A stretch of DNA of 64,000 bases from Maniola hyperantus. Its lineage: Eukaryota > Arthropoda > Insecta > Lepidoptera > Nymphalidae. Positions within the stretch are counted from its first letter, which is position 1, and every line of letters begins with the position of its first letter. Of this stretch, positions 11,165 through 21,947 are shown piece by piece. Location of the stretch: assembly GCF_902806685.2 (NCBI RefSeq), contig NC_048538.1, positions 11,594,001-11,658,000 on the forward strand, given 5' to 3'. The notes beneath the pieces were generated by a model. It searched no databases, was not told the DNA's origin, and was given only the letters and a program-made list of their open reading frames with translations. Made by a program: the position numbers and the translations under genes.

Positions 11165-11605
11165 GACCATTGCAAAAACCGGCCAAGTGCGAGTCAGACT
11201 CGAGCACTAAGGATTCCGTATTACATTCGTATGTTGTCGACATTTTCCACGAGAAATCAAAAACTATTGGGCATAAAAATGAATAGAAATCTGTTTTAGA
11301 ATGTACAAGTAAATCCCATTCATATTTTACCCCACTAGGTATAATAATCTTACTTTGAAAGTTGAAAATACTAATTATATTTGTTCCTAAACACATTTTT
11401 TTGTGATGTAACCACCAATTCACGGTTTTCGGATTTTTTCCTTTACTTGTGCTACTTACCTGACAAATTTTATTATTCTAAGTCAACGGGAATTACCCTA
11501 TAGGTTTTCTTGACAGACACGACAGACAGACAGACGGACAGACAGAGAGACAACAAAGTGATCCTATAAAGGTTCCTTTTTTCCTTTTGAGGTACGGAAC
11601 CCTAC
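11165..11605 (+). repeat. Dispersed lepidopteran repeat (GCGAGTC ... GGTACGGAACCCT)
   Basis: Starts AAAACCGGCCAAGTGCGAGTCAGACTCG and ends in a GACAGACAGAC tract, GTGATCCTATAAAGGTTCC and TTTTGAGGTACGGAACCCTA. A parallel copy at 22728-23130 matches along its full length, including AAAAACTATT, CTGTTTTAGAAT and ATCTTACTTTGAAA. No coding capacity is evident, and I do not know its transposition class. Confidence 0.75.
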
Positions 11606-11812
11606 AAAGCACATCGTCCGTGGCGTACTGAACACAATACAAACTTAAATTGTTCGTGAAAGCGTTATGCACTCGACGGTTTCAATTTCCTCGCGAACTA
11701 GCCACTGCAGATGTTCGGACGACCCATAAATATGATTTGAAAATCGTTTTATGTATGAGCCGTAAACTTTTATCTTCGCTACCAATGAGGCACGCTGTAT
11801 AAACGGTTCTAG

Positions 11813-11990
11813 TTAGTCCTACACAAAAGCTGCAGACGCTTTAATATCAGACCGTCTGGTGTACCTATATCTGCCAGTGTAAATTTCGTCGGAATAAAAC
11901 GGTCTTCATGCACGCTATACCTTTGGTTAGTCAAATAAGAACATCCCTGATGGTTTTGCCTATTGCTTAAAGTGTTTTGCTGTACAAAAT
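11813..11990 (+). repeat. Diverged direct repeat, copy 1
   Basis: Shares with 12272-12430 the blocks CTGCA(G/A)ACG(C/T)TTTAATATCA, a GTCTG..GTGTA segment, GTGTAAATTTCG, TTCATGCACGC/TTCGTGCACGCC and TTGGT(T/C)AGTCAAATAA. The copies are about 459 bp apart in the same orientation. Function unknown. Confidence 0.7.
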
Positions 11991-12085
11991 GATTCGAACT
12001 CCTCTTCTATCTTGAAATAGTACCTACTTAATTGTATAAAAGCCATAATCCATGTTTTCTCGTAAATTGCGTTCATCAAATAAAA

Positions 12086-12262
12086 TTATAAACGTGAAAG
12101 TATGTATGTTTGTCTGCTAGCTTTGGTAGGAAGATAGCTTGTGTCATTCTTCAGGTCTTTATCTATACCCATGCAAAAAATCACGTCAATCCGTTGCACC
12201 GTTGCGACGTGATTGAAGGACAAACCAACAAACAAACACACTTTCGCATTTATAATAAGGCT
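12086..12262. mobile_element. Head-to-head pair of Helitron 5' ends
   Basis: 12086-12140 (+) reads ATTATAAACGTGAAAGTATG, then TTTGTCTGCTAGCTTT. 12140-12262 (-) is a longer 5' piece of the family seen at 30098, with AATCACGTC, CGTTGCACCGTTGCGACG, GGACAAACCAACAAACAAAC and CTTTCGCATTTATAATAAGG. Neither copy has its CTAG end. They sit between the two copies of the 11813/12272 repeat. Confidence 0.65.
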
Positions 12263-12271
12263 AGGTACTGA

Positions 12272-12430
12272 TTAGTCCACTACAAAATCTGCAAACGTTT
12301 TAATATCAAACAGTCTGCCGGTGTAAATTTCGGTGTGGCGGAACGGTGTTCGTGCACGCCACCTTCAGTTGGTCAAATAATAACACCCGTAATGGCCATA
12401 TTGCCTAATGTATTTTAGCTAAATGGAACG
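12272..12430 (+). repeat. Diverged direct repeat, copy 2
   Basis: Counterpart of 11813-11990. It is somewhat shorter, with an extra GGAACGGTG in the middle. Confidence 0.7.
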
Positions 12431-13811
12431 GTGTTGCTGTCTCACGACACTTCCCGTTTCAAGCTGGTTGTGATTTAGACTGCTTAGTGCACGATTCGCA
12501 ATATAGACCAACCCTGTATTCTGTTTATTTAGTTATAACTTCTTAACTTTACTGTCTACAGCTATACAGCTGTATCTGCTATTTAATTAGTGGTTCGCCC
12601 CGAACTTAGACCTCGCATAAAAACTTTTCATGAGCTATTAATATTTTAATTGATTGATTTTAATATTTGTTGTTAAGGCACTACAAACGACTGAAGGTAC
12701 CTGCCTGTTATATATTTTATTAAGTAATTAGGTGGTCTACAAAATATCTTACAGTTTTAGCGTTTAAACTATCGTGAGTGATTTCCATATTATACATATC
12801 TTACACCCGGCTATACTCACGTGTTTAGTCGACGTTAGCCCAACTAGTTTCTTAAACTCTTCTTACAATTCTTAAACAGTCCTATAAAATATTATAATAA
12901 CGACTGAAGTAATTTATGAATGAACCTTTATATTTCTGTCCTTTTCTTGTCAACCCTGAAATTAATTTAACAAGATAATTTAATTAGGTAAATCAGATTA
13001 TTGAACTTAGTACAAGTGAGTCTCACAGATAAATGAAATGAAATGAAAACATGATGATGATCTCACTCAGTCAATTATTGTTGTTCACTATAATTTCACT
13101 TAAAATAGTACCTCCCATAAAGTATTTTTAAGTTGTTTCAAGTTAATAGTCAGTTATTATTTTCGAACCATCTGGGGCCATACAGTTTTATTCCCTTGAC
13201 AAATGAGTTCTCGATAAGTATGTATTAGAACATAATAAAGGGATGTTTATCGAACAAAATGCGAGTCAATCGAAATCGACGAAATCGAATGAGTATGCAC
13301 TTTAAATTAGTACCGAGCCTTCATGACTCCAGTATTCTTACTATATATTTTATTTTTTACTTAAAATTAATGATATTATGACTTCACTTATCTTTAACAA
13401 CACCTTTTATAAATTTTAAATTTTTAGGTTCGTCAAAAACTTTTAATAAGGACTCGATTTTATCAAAAATTTCGCATGGACAGTCCATTTAAGTTAAGGG
13501 TGTGAAACTGATTAAAACAAGTACTTACTCACAAAATACTATCGGCGCCTAATCCGCTCCACTGTAATATAGTCCAACTAAGCACGACTTATCTAATCAA
13601 AACAATGTAAACCCTAAATCTACAATAAAAATTTGCTTAGCGTTCTTAATTCCACGCAAACTTGTATTTAACGTTCGTAATATTTAAATAAGAAGTCCCA
13701 TCTTTCAACTCATTACACTATCATTAATAGCATCGGCGTCCGAAATGTAAATTTGACTAAAAATGCAAACGTTATGCCGAATTATTCATATTATTTATTA
13801 TTTTTATAAAA
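12431..13811. other. No feature recognised
   Basis: AT-rich unique sequence. A short ATGATGATGATC at 13051-13064 may be a worn retroposon tail. Confidence 0.4.
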
Positions 13812-14014
13812 TCTAAATATATAAAAGGAAAAGGTGACTGACTGACTGACTGACGAACAGCTCAAACTACTGGACGGATCGGGCTGAAATTTGGCATGCA
13901 TATAGCTATTATGACAGCTAAGAAAGAATTTTTGAAAATTCAACCCCTAAGGGGGTGAAATAAGGGTTTGAAATTTGCGTAATCCACGTGGACGAAGGCG
14001 CGAGCATAAGCTAG
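13812..14014 (+). mobile_element. Non-autonomous Helitron, family A
   Basis: Complete: A|TCTAAATATATAAAAGG, a (GACT)n run, AGCTCAAACTACTGGACGGATC, AAATTTGGCATGC, CAACCCCTAAGGGGGTGAAA, then GTGGACGAAGGCGCGAGCATAAGCTAG|T. Related copies are at 18115, 23612, 34414(-), 39261, 41263(-), 52720 and 61977(-). Confidence 0.8.
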
Positions 14015-14144
14015 TGGTTTATAATTCAAATGGTAAGATGCGTAATAAAATGCGTAACATTCTAATTAAGTATAAGGTAATTTTGTATGAATAGGCAAAA
14101 TGAAGATGTAGATAAAAGGTGATAGAAAACCTTCAAGAATTTAT

Positions 14145-14526
14145 ACCAACTAATATTATAAAATGTGAAAATGTATTTTGTCCGTCTGTCTGCTAGCTTT
14201 TCACGGCCCATCCATTAAACCGATTTTGATGAAGGTACAGAGATAGCTTGTGTCCCTGGGAAGGACATAGGCTAGGAAAATCAAAAAGTTAAAAGGGCTT
14301 ACTTGTTAAATACTTATTAACCAGCGCGAAAAATAGTAGGAATAATAATTATTCCAGGAAATATAGAGACGATAGCTTAGACCTAGTGTATGCTCAAATA
14401 TCAACATCAAACCGTTTATCCGCCCATATACCGTAGATAATAATCAATACGATTTACATCATGAAATACATACAACCTAATTAAATATTATCTAATTTAG
14501 ACGTACAAAACCGCGAGCAAAGCTAG
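14145..14526 (+). mobile_element. Non-autonomous Helitron, Lep1-like, interrupted
   Basis: The 5' part (to ~14300) has ACTAATATTATAAAATGTGAAAA, GTCTGTCTGCTAGC, TTTTCACGGCCCATCC and CAGAGATAGCTTGTGTCCCTGG. The 3' end AAACCGCGAGCAAAGCTAG|T is at 14507-14526. About 200 bp of unrelated AT-rich sequence (14303-14505) separates them, as insertion or replacement. Confidence 0.6.
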
Positions 14527-17086
14527 TGATTAAATTAAATAGTCCAATTGAGTGCGGCATGCGTTTGCAATACACAAACCATTAATCTACTACGGAAGAG
14601 CTTTCAGTTACCGACCACAAATTAATTACATTACAGAGTAGATTACGAGATTATGTAATGAATCAACGTTTTTATGCAACTTTTTTTAACAAAAATATCA
14701 ACAAAAACTTACTTTACTAGGTATATAAAATATGTGATGCTATATCGATGACGAAATACAGAAAATACTTACCAAAAATATCATAACTAAGAAAATATAA
14801 TTAGGGTAAGATCCAGGTTTAATGCGTTGAAACCATAATATTATAGCATATTACGATATTCGTCCGATAAATATTTATTAGATTGTTGACCCGCGGGAAA
14901 TATGCTAATATTTTAATGTTAAATTATGACGTGTTTCTTGCCTATTAGTAGTGTGGTAGTACATCGTAATCATGACGACAAAAAAATTATTTTCATGATT
15001 CTGTGGTTGCATGGTACTAGTAAGATTATAGCAATAATATACAATCTCTTTGTATTATATTTACATTTTATAAACGAAAATATTAAATGAGATTAGCGTG
15101 GGATTAATTGGTCATGTATATGTATATCTATGTTAGTGACTGAGTTGTTTATTTAAATTAGTTTTTGGTAGACAATGTAGCGTTTTGCACTCGTTGATTA
15201 GATTATGGAAATAATGACTACCTACTTTCCGAAAATGAGATATTAAAAAAACTTTCTTCAAAGTTGTTATTAATATAGGTAGTTCACTCTGATATAGATC
15301 TCTGAGAAAGTCTAACACAATATTATGATAAGCATACTATCATATTGTATTGATAACAACTGCAATCTCGTCTGTAACTTAAATCGAAATTGTCGATTTG
15401 GTCGTTTTTTTGTCGCTTGTTCAATAATATTTAGGTCAAATAAAAAATACACATTTTCACCTTTATTTTAATCGTTATATTTATGTTAAAAAGTTATATT
15501 GTAAAAGAGCCCTTATCTACTTTAAAACTTTGTTTCTCTCGGTTAAAACAACGGCCACAGCCCATAACGTGAATAAGACTTGACAGTCTTCTAAAATTGA
15601 AGACAAGCTGTTTAAATAAATAAAAATTTTATTAAAAATAAATATTTGAACATGATGTATTGTATAATTATACATCATTGATACTTGTTAGCCTTATCGC
15701 TATTTTTATAGGCAAGCTGAAACCGTGTATTAAGCCAAAAGCTTGTTCATAAAAGCTACAAGCAACAGTCATCATCAATCATTAACTAACATGACAATTA
15801 CATTTAAACTCATCCAAACGGGTGTCAACAATTTATCTATCTAACGCGCAAAATGTATTTAATGGAACGCAAAACACTGCATTGTTTATTATATAATTTA
15901 TTATTAACGGTGCATTATAATAAATTGCAAACAATTGTTTTGACGGCACGATTTCGTTGTATTCAAAACAAAACAAAAATTAATGTTAGTGAATAGACGA
16001 CAACCATTTGTAACACATTGAAATTGGTAGAAATTCATTTTCATTTGATGAATTTATTTATTTTTCTTCACAGTGATTTAACAGGTGATTTTTTACGGAA
16101 AGTGATTTTTCAATTTTTGCACTTACAAATTGTTTACTACATTTCAACTAGGAATAATTATGATCAGGATAGGTGGGTATTCATTCAGTAAATTTTCGCA
16201 CTTATGAATGTAAGTGTGAAAATTCGCTTTCCATAAACGTAGCAAACGATTGTTGCTACATTAATTTAACTAGATGTTTTTCCCTTTCTAAAACGCAGCG
16301 ACACGAGTGTTCTTGCTATGCGGTGCCCTTGAGCTTTATATTTATACAATAAAGCGGATTGAATGCTTTATTCTTTTAAACTTTATAATATTTCGTGTCG
16401 TGGTTTATCACAGACTTCATGTAACGTAGCATGAGTCACGTAATCAAATAAAATGGTTTTTCACGTGATTTTTCACATGCTACCTGTGAAATGGTCCAGC
16501 TCTACAAATTGGAATAGTACGTTTGGAAAATTATTTGTCACGAGTTGGGCGTCACGAAATAATTATGTAGAGTTACATAAATATTGAATAGGCAATGCAT
16601 TGAGGGTATTTCAATTAATAACATTCGCCATTCACGCTGGGAGTATTTGTTTTGTGGTTAAATTATAATGGAGTTACTGATAACAACCTGTCTGATAGTA
16701 ATAAGCTAAATAGGTAACAGCAAACAGAGAATAATGGCACAATTAGACGGACTGAAATTTATGAATCTAATTTGTATCCCCCTATTATTCGAGATAGCGA
16801 TGAGGTTCACGGCCGTAAGAAAGAACCTCGCTATCAGTCACATTTAAGGTTTTAGCATTGCGTATCAAAATTAATTAAATGTAATGGGAAAGACTTTTTG
16901 TAAAATGAAATCATTACCAACTCAGTGTTTTTTAATAGAGATGCAGTAATTATTATTACATACTATTATTAGAATTAAGATGAGCTCGAGACTTGGTCGC
17001 TAACTAACTTATCGGCCTCATAAAAAAAACTCAGTGTCACTCAGCATCGCCTGATACATCATGAAGTTTCTCTACATGATCAAATT
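14527..17086. other. Unique AT-rich intronic DNA, no gene seen
   Basis: No coding region or dispersed repeat recognised. Small structures seen: a 9-bp-arm palindrome around TATAATTATA near 15652-15680, and an imperfect hairpin at 16793-16835 (GATAGCGATGAGGTTC / GAACCTCGCTATC). Confidence 0.4.
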
Positions 17087-17334
17087 AGAAATAAGGAGAT
17101 ACCGTAGCAGAACTAGAGTGACCTACATAACTCAGCGGATTACGTAGCTGCATAGTTCGGAAAACCGATAGGCATTGGTGTCCCAAGGTGCTAGAATAGC
17201 GATCTCAGCGATCTCGCCCTGGAAAGCATAGCCTTTGAAGGTCCTCCCCTCCCCCCACTAACTGAACAGCTGACATCAAACGAGCCGCAGGGAGCCGCTG
17301 GATTCAAGCGGCGCAAGATCGTAGCATGTGGAAG
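17087..17334 (+). pseudogene. RTE-like LINE 3' coding remnant
   Basis: Parallel to 33955-34292: GGAGATACCGTAGCAGAACTAGA, GTGACCTACATAACTCAGCGG, CCCAAGGTGCTAGAATAG, then GCCGCAGGGAGCCGCTGGATT and AAGCGGCGCAAGATCGTAGC. In the intact family this encodes the RT C-terminal AGSRW.QA.QDR segment. Multiple stops and indels show it is dead, and it ends at a pentanucleotide-rich repeat. Confidence 0.7.
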
Positions 17335-17337
17335 TCA

Positions 17338-17421
17338 ACGCATCACATCGCATTACAACGCAACGCTACGCAACGCAACACAATGCAACGCAACGCATCG
17401 CATCGCATCGCAATGCAACGA
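17338..17421 (+). repeat. CGCAA/CGCAT pentamer repeat
   Basis: About 84 bp of imperfect 5-bp units, mostly CGCAA or CGCAT, directly following the RTE remnant. The accidental open frame through it is not a gene. Confidence 0.8.
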
Positions 17422-18114
17422 AGATCTTTTTCCGTGGATTTTCCAAAAAACTACTTTCATACAAACCTGGTCCGGTCCTGCCAATAATAAACATACATTT
17501 TGGCGATTCATTTTTATATATAACAGAATTTTTTAATTTTAAAAATTATGGAGCACCGCACACTTAATTTAAATTATTTGAGAACTAAACTGTCCAGCAT
17601 TAGGTAAATATATGTACTTACACATACGTATAAGGTTTATAATAGAAATATATATTTTTTAAAGTTAGTGTGAAAGACCTTAAGTCCACTGGACCGTAAC
17701 CTAAAGAAGGTAGCGTAAAATGACACGTGTAGGATACAAGATCAAACATGGGAAGGTCTTAAGAATAAATCTTGTTTATTACGTTTGGTCTATTTATTAC
17801 CAAGTAGGTATGTGGTTTTGGCGTCGATCCAAACTTTACATTGACCGTGAATTGGATTCATTCTTTATCGGATTGATCTTCAGCGTTCCATCACCTGAAG
17901 ATCTGATTTATATCCACAAGATATTAAGTAAGTTTGTTGCCAATATGCAAACGTATTTTGGAATCTTCCTCGTGTAGTTAAGTTGAATAAATTTTTGCAT
18001 ATTCGTATAGTTTCTAAGTTGCACGTGACATAACTTTATCTACGTCGTATGGCTTGTTTTATTTTTGTTATGTAATCTATTGCAAAATTGTAATACTTTA
18101 TCAGTCTGTTCAAT
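17422..18114. other. No gene recognised
   Basis: An 85-codon open frame at 17720-17977 (+) begins with ATG but shows no recognisable domain or codon signature. Not called. Confidence 0.35.
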
Positions 18115-18347
18115 GATCTGTACATATAAAGTTCATGGTACTGACTGACTGACTTACTATATATCAACGCACCGGCACAGCCTAAACCACTGGTCGTAGA
18201 TACATGAAGTTTGGAGAGTGTGTTCTTATGTAAGGAGTAGGTATCCACTAAGAAATGATTTTTCGAAATTCTTACCCATTTAACTCACTTAAGGTTAAAT
18301 GGGGGTTTGAAATTTATGTAGTCCACGCGGATGAAGTCGCGAAGTGC
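18115..18347 (+). mobile_element. Decayed Helitron, family A
   Basis: Recognisable by ACTGACTGACTGAC, ATCAACGCACCGGCACAGC, TATCCACTAAGAAATGATTTTTCGAAATT, GGGGGTTTGAAATTTATGTAG and TCCACGCGGATGAAGTCGCG. The terminal CTAG is lost. Confidence 0.7.
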
Positions 18348-18810
18348 AAAATAAAAGGAATACAAAAACTACTGTTTGATTCTTTCTTTGTTGAAAAGAC
18401 CGAAAGGTAGGTAAGTATACCGATCTAGGTAAATGAATTAAGATTTCATCATGAAACTTATCTTAGTGTTGATAAGCTAATAAACACAATTATCGTAAAC
18501 ATAATAATTAATCAATACCTAATAGAGCTACGAAATATCGACACGGCGGCCTATGTAATTATTAACTAAGTACACACTGACCTCTATCTATCGCGGTATC
18601 CTTGTACTCATTCGGTAAACAACGCCTGGTGCAGACTAAACAAATAATATACGATGAGTTATTGTGCTAAGTACAATAACTATTGTATTATAGTTACGTA
18701 GCCACCCATATTATGTACATATGTGTAGGACAGTTTCACTTTGCAGATGCCATTCTAGAGATGGGAATTTTAGGATAGGTTAAATATTAATATAATTATT
18801 AATTATATAA
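18348..18810. other. No feature recognised
   Basis: Unique AT-rich sequence upstream of the LINE. Confidence 0.4.
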
Positions 18811-19084
18811 AACACAAAAAATGTTTCTACCTATATCCGTTATAGACTTCCAATTGATGTGCCCCAAACCGGTTTCATAAGAAAGGCAATAATGCAATGC
18901 CAACAAAACCACAATTCGCCTTGAACTAAAAAAAAATGCCGTTGAAGATTCTATTACCAATAATACACACAATCAAAAATTTTTAAAAGGCACAATACCT
19001 TATTATTTCCCAAAAGTAAATAGTCGTCAAAAAGTTTCCCAATCAAATAATTTTTTTCGTGACAGCAAAACGAGCACCACATAG
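18811..19084 (+). pseudogene. ORF1 C-terminal remnant of the LINE
   Basis: One frame (18811-18920) encodes RYRLPIDVPQTGFIRKAI and then stops. A second frame, open from 18893, continues with TIRLELKKNAVEDS...GTIPYYFPKVNSRQKV and ends at TAG 19082-19084. The switch between frames lies near a run of nine A (18929-18937). The end overlaps the open ORF2 frame by about 65 bp, the arrangement expected of ORF1/ORF2 in this LINE group. No zinc knuckle is visible; it would lie further upstream and is missing. Identity as ORF1 rests mainly on position and the overlap, so it is tentative. Confidence 0.4.
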
Positions 19085-21947
19085 ACGTATAACCATCTTA
19101 CATCAAAACATAGCGTCAATTTTAACAAAAATTGATACACTAGAAATTGCGGTGCATGAACTACAAAATAAAAATATAAATATTGATGTTATATGTCTGA
19201 GCGAAACTTTTTTAAAACGAGGAACTGAGCATAATATTAAAATGAAAAATTTCACTGTAGCATCGTCATACTCAAGAGTTAAAGAAAAGAGAGGGGGAAC
19301 ATGTATCTTAATAAACAAATCGTTAAACTTAGATTTCAGAACACTTACCTCTATCAGTAAATTGGCAAAGAAGTATGAATGTGAATGCTGTGCGGTTGAG
19401 ATTCCTAAATGTAATCTTGTTATTTGTTGTATATACAGAGTCCCGAAGGATCAAAACATTCAGAACTTCTTTATTAAACTAAATGCAATACTAGACATCT
19501 TAACACGCAAAACTAAATGTAAAGTAGTAATCTGTGGAGACTGGAATATAAATGTATTGTTAAAAGATAATAAATTTACCCATGAGCTTAAAGGCGTACT
19601 TAGCAATCATAATATGAATATTCACATAAATGTCCCTACTAGGCGCAATGCATGCTTAGATTTATTTGCCAGTAATATTAAGTCAGTCGATAGTGGAGTT
19701 CATCTTCTTGGACTGTCTGACCACGAAACAGCACAGACATTGTCTTTTGACATACATACACAAAAGACCTTTACATATTGGTACGACTATAAAAGAGATT
19801 ATAGCAAAGAAAATACACGTAAATTTAGAGAATGCATAACAGCGCTATCTTTTGTTGAAGTATATGAAATATTAGATATAAACGAAGCATTTGACTATTT
19901 TTTGGAAGAAGTTAAATTATTTTACAATCTTTGTTTTCCGCTTGTAAAAATCAGATCAGAATTTAAAAACAATACCGTAAAGTGGCTATCGAAGGGTATA
20001 AAAAAATCAAGTATAGTGAAGAGAAGACTTTATTTAAATTATATCAAATCAGCATGCAATAAAAACATAAATAAATATAAATATAAAAGCTATAATAAGT
20101 TATTGAGAAAATGTATAAATACGTCTCATAAAATCCAAAACACTGCATATATCGCTAACCACAACAACAAATGTAAGGCAACATGGTCAATTATCCAGGA
20201 TACAGTCGGAAATTTGCCTCCCAAAATTAATATAGACATCATAAAAAACGATAACACTGTCATTACGAAACCTGAAAAAATTGCGGAATCTTTTAATAAC
20301 TACTTTATACAATTAACCAATAAACCTAAGATGAAAGTTCGTCATACCATAAAAGAGAAAATAGAATTTAACAGTAATAGTTTATTTCTTACACCTACCG
20401 ATTCAAATGAAGTTGTAAAAATCATAAAATCTCTACGGCAAAGTTACGCCGTAGGAACTGATGGCATCAGAACAGATATCGTTAAAGAAGTTGTTAAAAA
20501 AATTAGTGTCCCCTTAAGTTATCTAATTAATAAGTCATTTGAACTGGGAAGTTTTCCAAATAAGTTAAAAGAAACTGTAGTTAATCCAATATTTAAAAAG
20601 GGGGAAAAGTCTGAAATGAATAATTATAGACCAATAGCTCTAATTACTATATTTTCAAAAGTTTTCGAAAAAGCTATGTATTCAAGATTAATTAACTTCA
20701 TTGTAAATTCAAAAGTTCTAAAAAAAGAGCAATTTGGATTTCAAAAAAATAGCTCCACAACTAAGGCATGTTTCAATCTAACCAAATTAATCACTGAAAG
20801 TATAAATGATAAAATACCAATAGTTACTATATTTCTAGACATGAGTAAGGCATTCGATTTTGTTAATCACGACATACTGCTTTCTAAATTAGATAAGTAT
20901 GGAATACGAGGAATCGCCAATGCTTGGTTTCAAAGCTATCTTAGGAACCGAATGCAGTGTACAAAAATTACTAAAATAATAAACGGCGAAAAGTTAATCG
21001 CTCAATCTTCTTTTATTGCCAACTGTTCTGGAGTTCCACAAGGAAGTATCTTAGGACCTATTTTATTTTTACTTTACATAAATGACCTGCCAAACGTTAC
21101 CCAGCATCATTGTTTATTATTTGCCGATGACACTACCTTAATTATTAAATGCAAAGATGAAAAATTGTTTGAATCAGATATAAATCAGACGTTTACCGAA
21201 GTAGTTCACTGGCTCGAAAATAATAATCTACAGATTAATATTGAAAAAACTAAATTTGTTGCGTTCAGAACTACAAAAGCTAGGGAAATACCTATAACGA
21301 TTCAATATAATAATTCAATCATTGAAGAAGTCAACACAATTAAATTCTTAGGCATTACATTAGACCGTCACTGCACCTGGAAACAACACATTAATGACCT
21401 ATGCAATAGAGTAGAAAAGTTTGTGTATGCACTAAAAAGACTTAGGCAAGTGTCAAGTAAAGAAGCGGTGCTATGCGCGTATTATGGATATGTGTCGTCT
21501 GTACTCAGTTACGGAATTGTTGTCTGGGGAAACTCAGTAGATGCAGATAGAATTTTTAAAGTCCAAAAAAAATGCATTCGTGCTATATGTAACGCTCACT
21601 TTCTGGATAGCTGTAAGCCCATGTTCAAAGAACTTAAGATATTACCCCTACCTTGTATCTACATTAAGGAAGTCTGTATCTTCGTCAAAAAGAATCCCGA
21701 ATACTTTAAAACTCATGGCCAGGTTCTACAAAGAGTAACAAGGCATAAAGATAGACTGCTTGTACCCAGAATCAAACTAACTTTATATAGACAAAATGCA
21801 TTTTGTATGGCGATTCAAATATTCAATAATCTACCAACGGCCATGAAAGAAATGACACTTCCTAAATTTAAACGGAAGCTACACGAGTGGTTATTATTTC
21901 ATTGTTTTTACTCGGTTAATGACTTCTTAAACTTCAAAGAACGATAA
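19059..21947 (+). CDS. LINE ORF2: AP endonuclease plus reverse transcriptase
   Basis: An uninterrupted 962-codon frame encoding the machinery for target-primed reverse transcription. The N-terminal apurinic-like endonuclease (~10-230) shows HQNI at 15-18, catalytic E in SET (48-50), YRVP at 126-129, GDWN at 160-163 and SDH at 220-222. The reverse transcriptase (~440-780) shows GTDGI (466-470), NNYRPIAL (521-528), FLDMSKAFD (592-600), SGVPQGSILGP (657-667) and the catalytic FADD (688-691). The C-terminal part has LSYGIVVWG and the conserved QNAF...FNNLP block. All catalytic residues I can check are present. The frame is open from 19020 but contains no ATG before Met62, inside the endonuclease. 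Initiation is therefore at a non-ATG codon (19059 is GTG), by reinitiation after ORF1, or the start is damaged. The single-digit kb size and FADD box fit the CR1/Daphne/Jockey group; the exact clade is unsure. Confidence 0.9.
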   Translation: MTAKRAPHRRITILHQNIASILTKIDTLEIAVHELQNKNINIDVICLSETFLKRGTEHNIKMKNFTVASSYSRVKEKRGGTCILINKSLNLDFRTLTSISKLAKKYECECCAVEIPKCNLVICCIYRVPKDQNIQNFFIKLNAILDILTRKTKCKVVICGDWNINVLLKDNKFTHELKGVLSNHNMNIHINVPTRRNACLDLFASNIKSVDSGVHLLGLSDHETAQTLSFDIHTQKTFTYWYDYKRDYSKENTRKFRECITALSFVEVYEILDINEAFDYFLEEVKLFYNLCFPLVKIRSEFKNNTVKWLSKGIKKSSIVKRRLYLNYIKSACNKNINKYKYKSYNKLLRKCINTSHKIQNTAYIANHNNKCKATWSIIQDTVGNLPPKINIDIIKNDNTVITKPEKIAESFNNYFIQLTNKPKMKVRHTIKEKIEFNSNSLFLTPTDSNEVVKIIKSLRQSYAVGTDGIRTDIVKEVVKKISVPLSYLINKSFELGSFPNKLKETVVNPIFKKGEKSEMNNYRPIALITIFSKVFEKAMYSRLINFIVNSKVLKKEQFGFQKNSSTTKACFNLTKLITESINDKIPIVTIFLDMSKAFDFVNHDILLSKLDKYGIRGIANAWFQSYLRNRMQCTKITKIINGEKLIAQSSFIANCSGVPQGSILGPILFLLYINDLPNVTQHHCLLFADDTTLIIKCKDEKLFESDINQTFTEVVHWLENNNLQINIEKTKFVAFRTTKAREIPITIQYNNSIIEEVNTIKFLGITLDRHCTWKQHINDLCNRVEKFVYALKRLRQVSSKEAVLCAYYGYVSSVLSYGIVVWGNSVDADRIFKVQKKCIRAICNAHFLDSCKPMFKELKILPLPCIYIKEVCIFVKKNPEYFKTHGQVLQRVTRHKDRLLVPRIKLTLYRQNAFCMAIQIFNNLPTAMKEMTLPKFKRKLHEWLLFHCFYSVNDFLNFKER

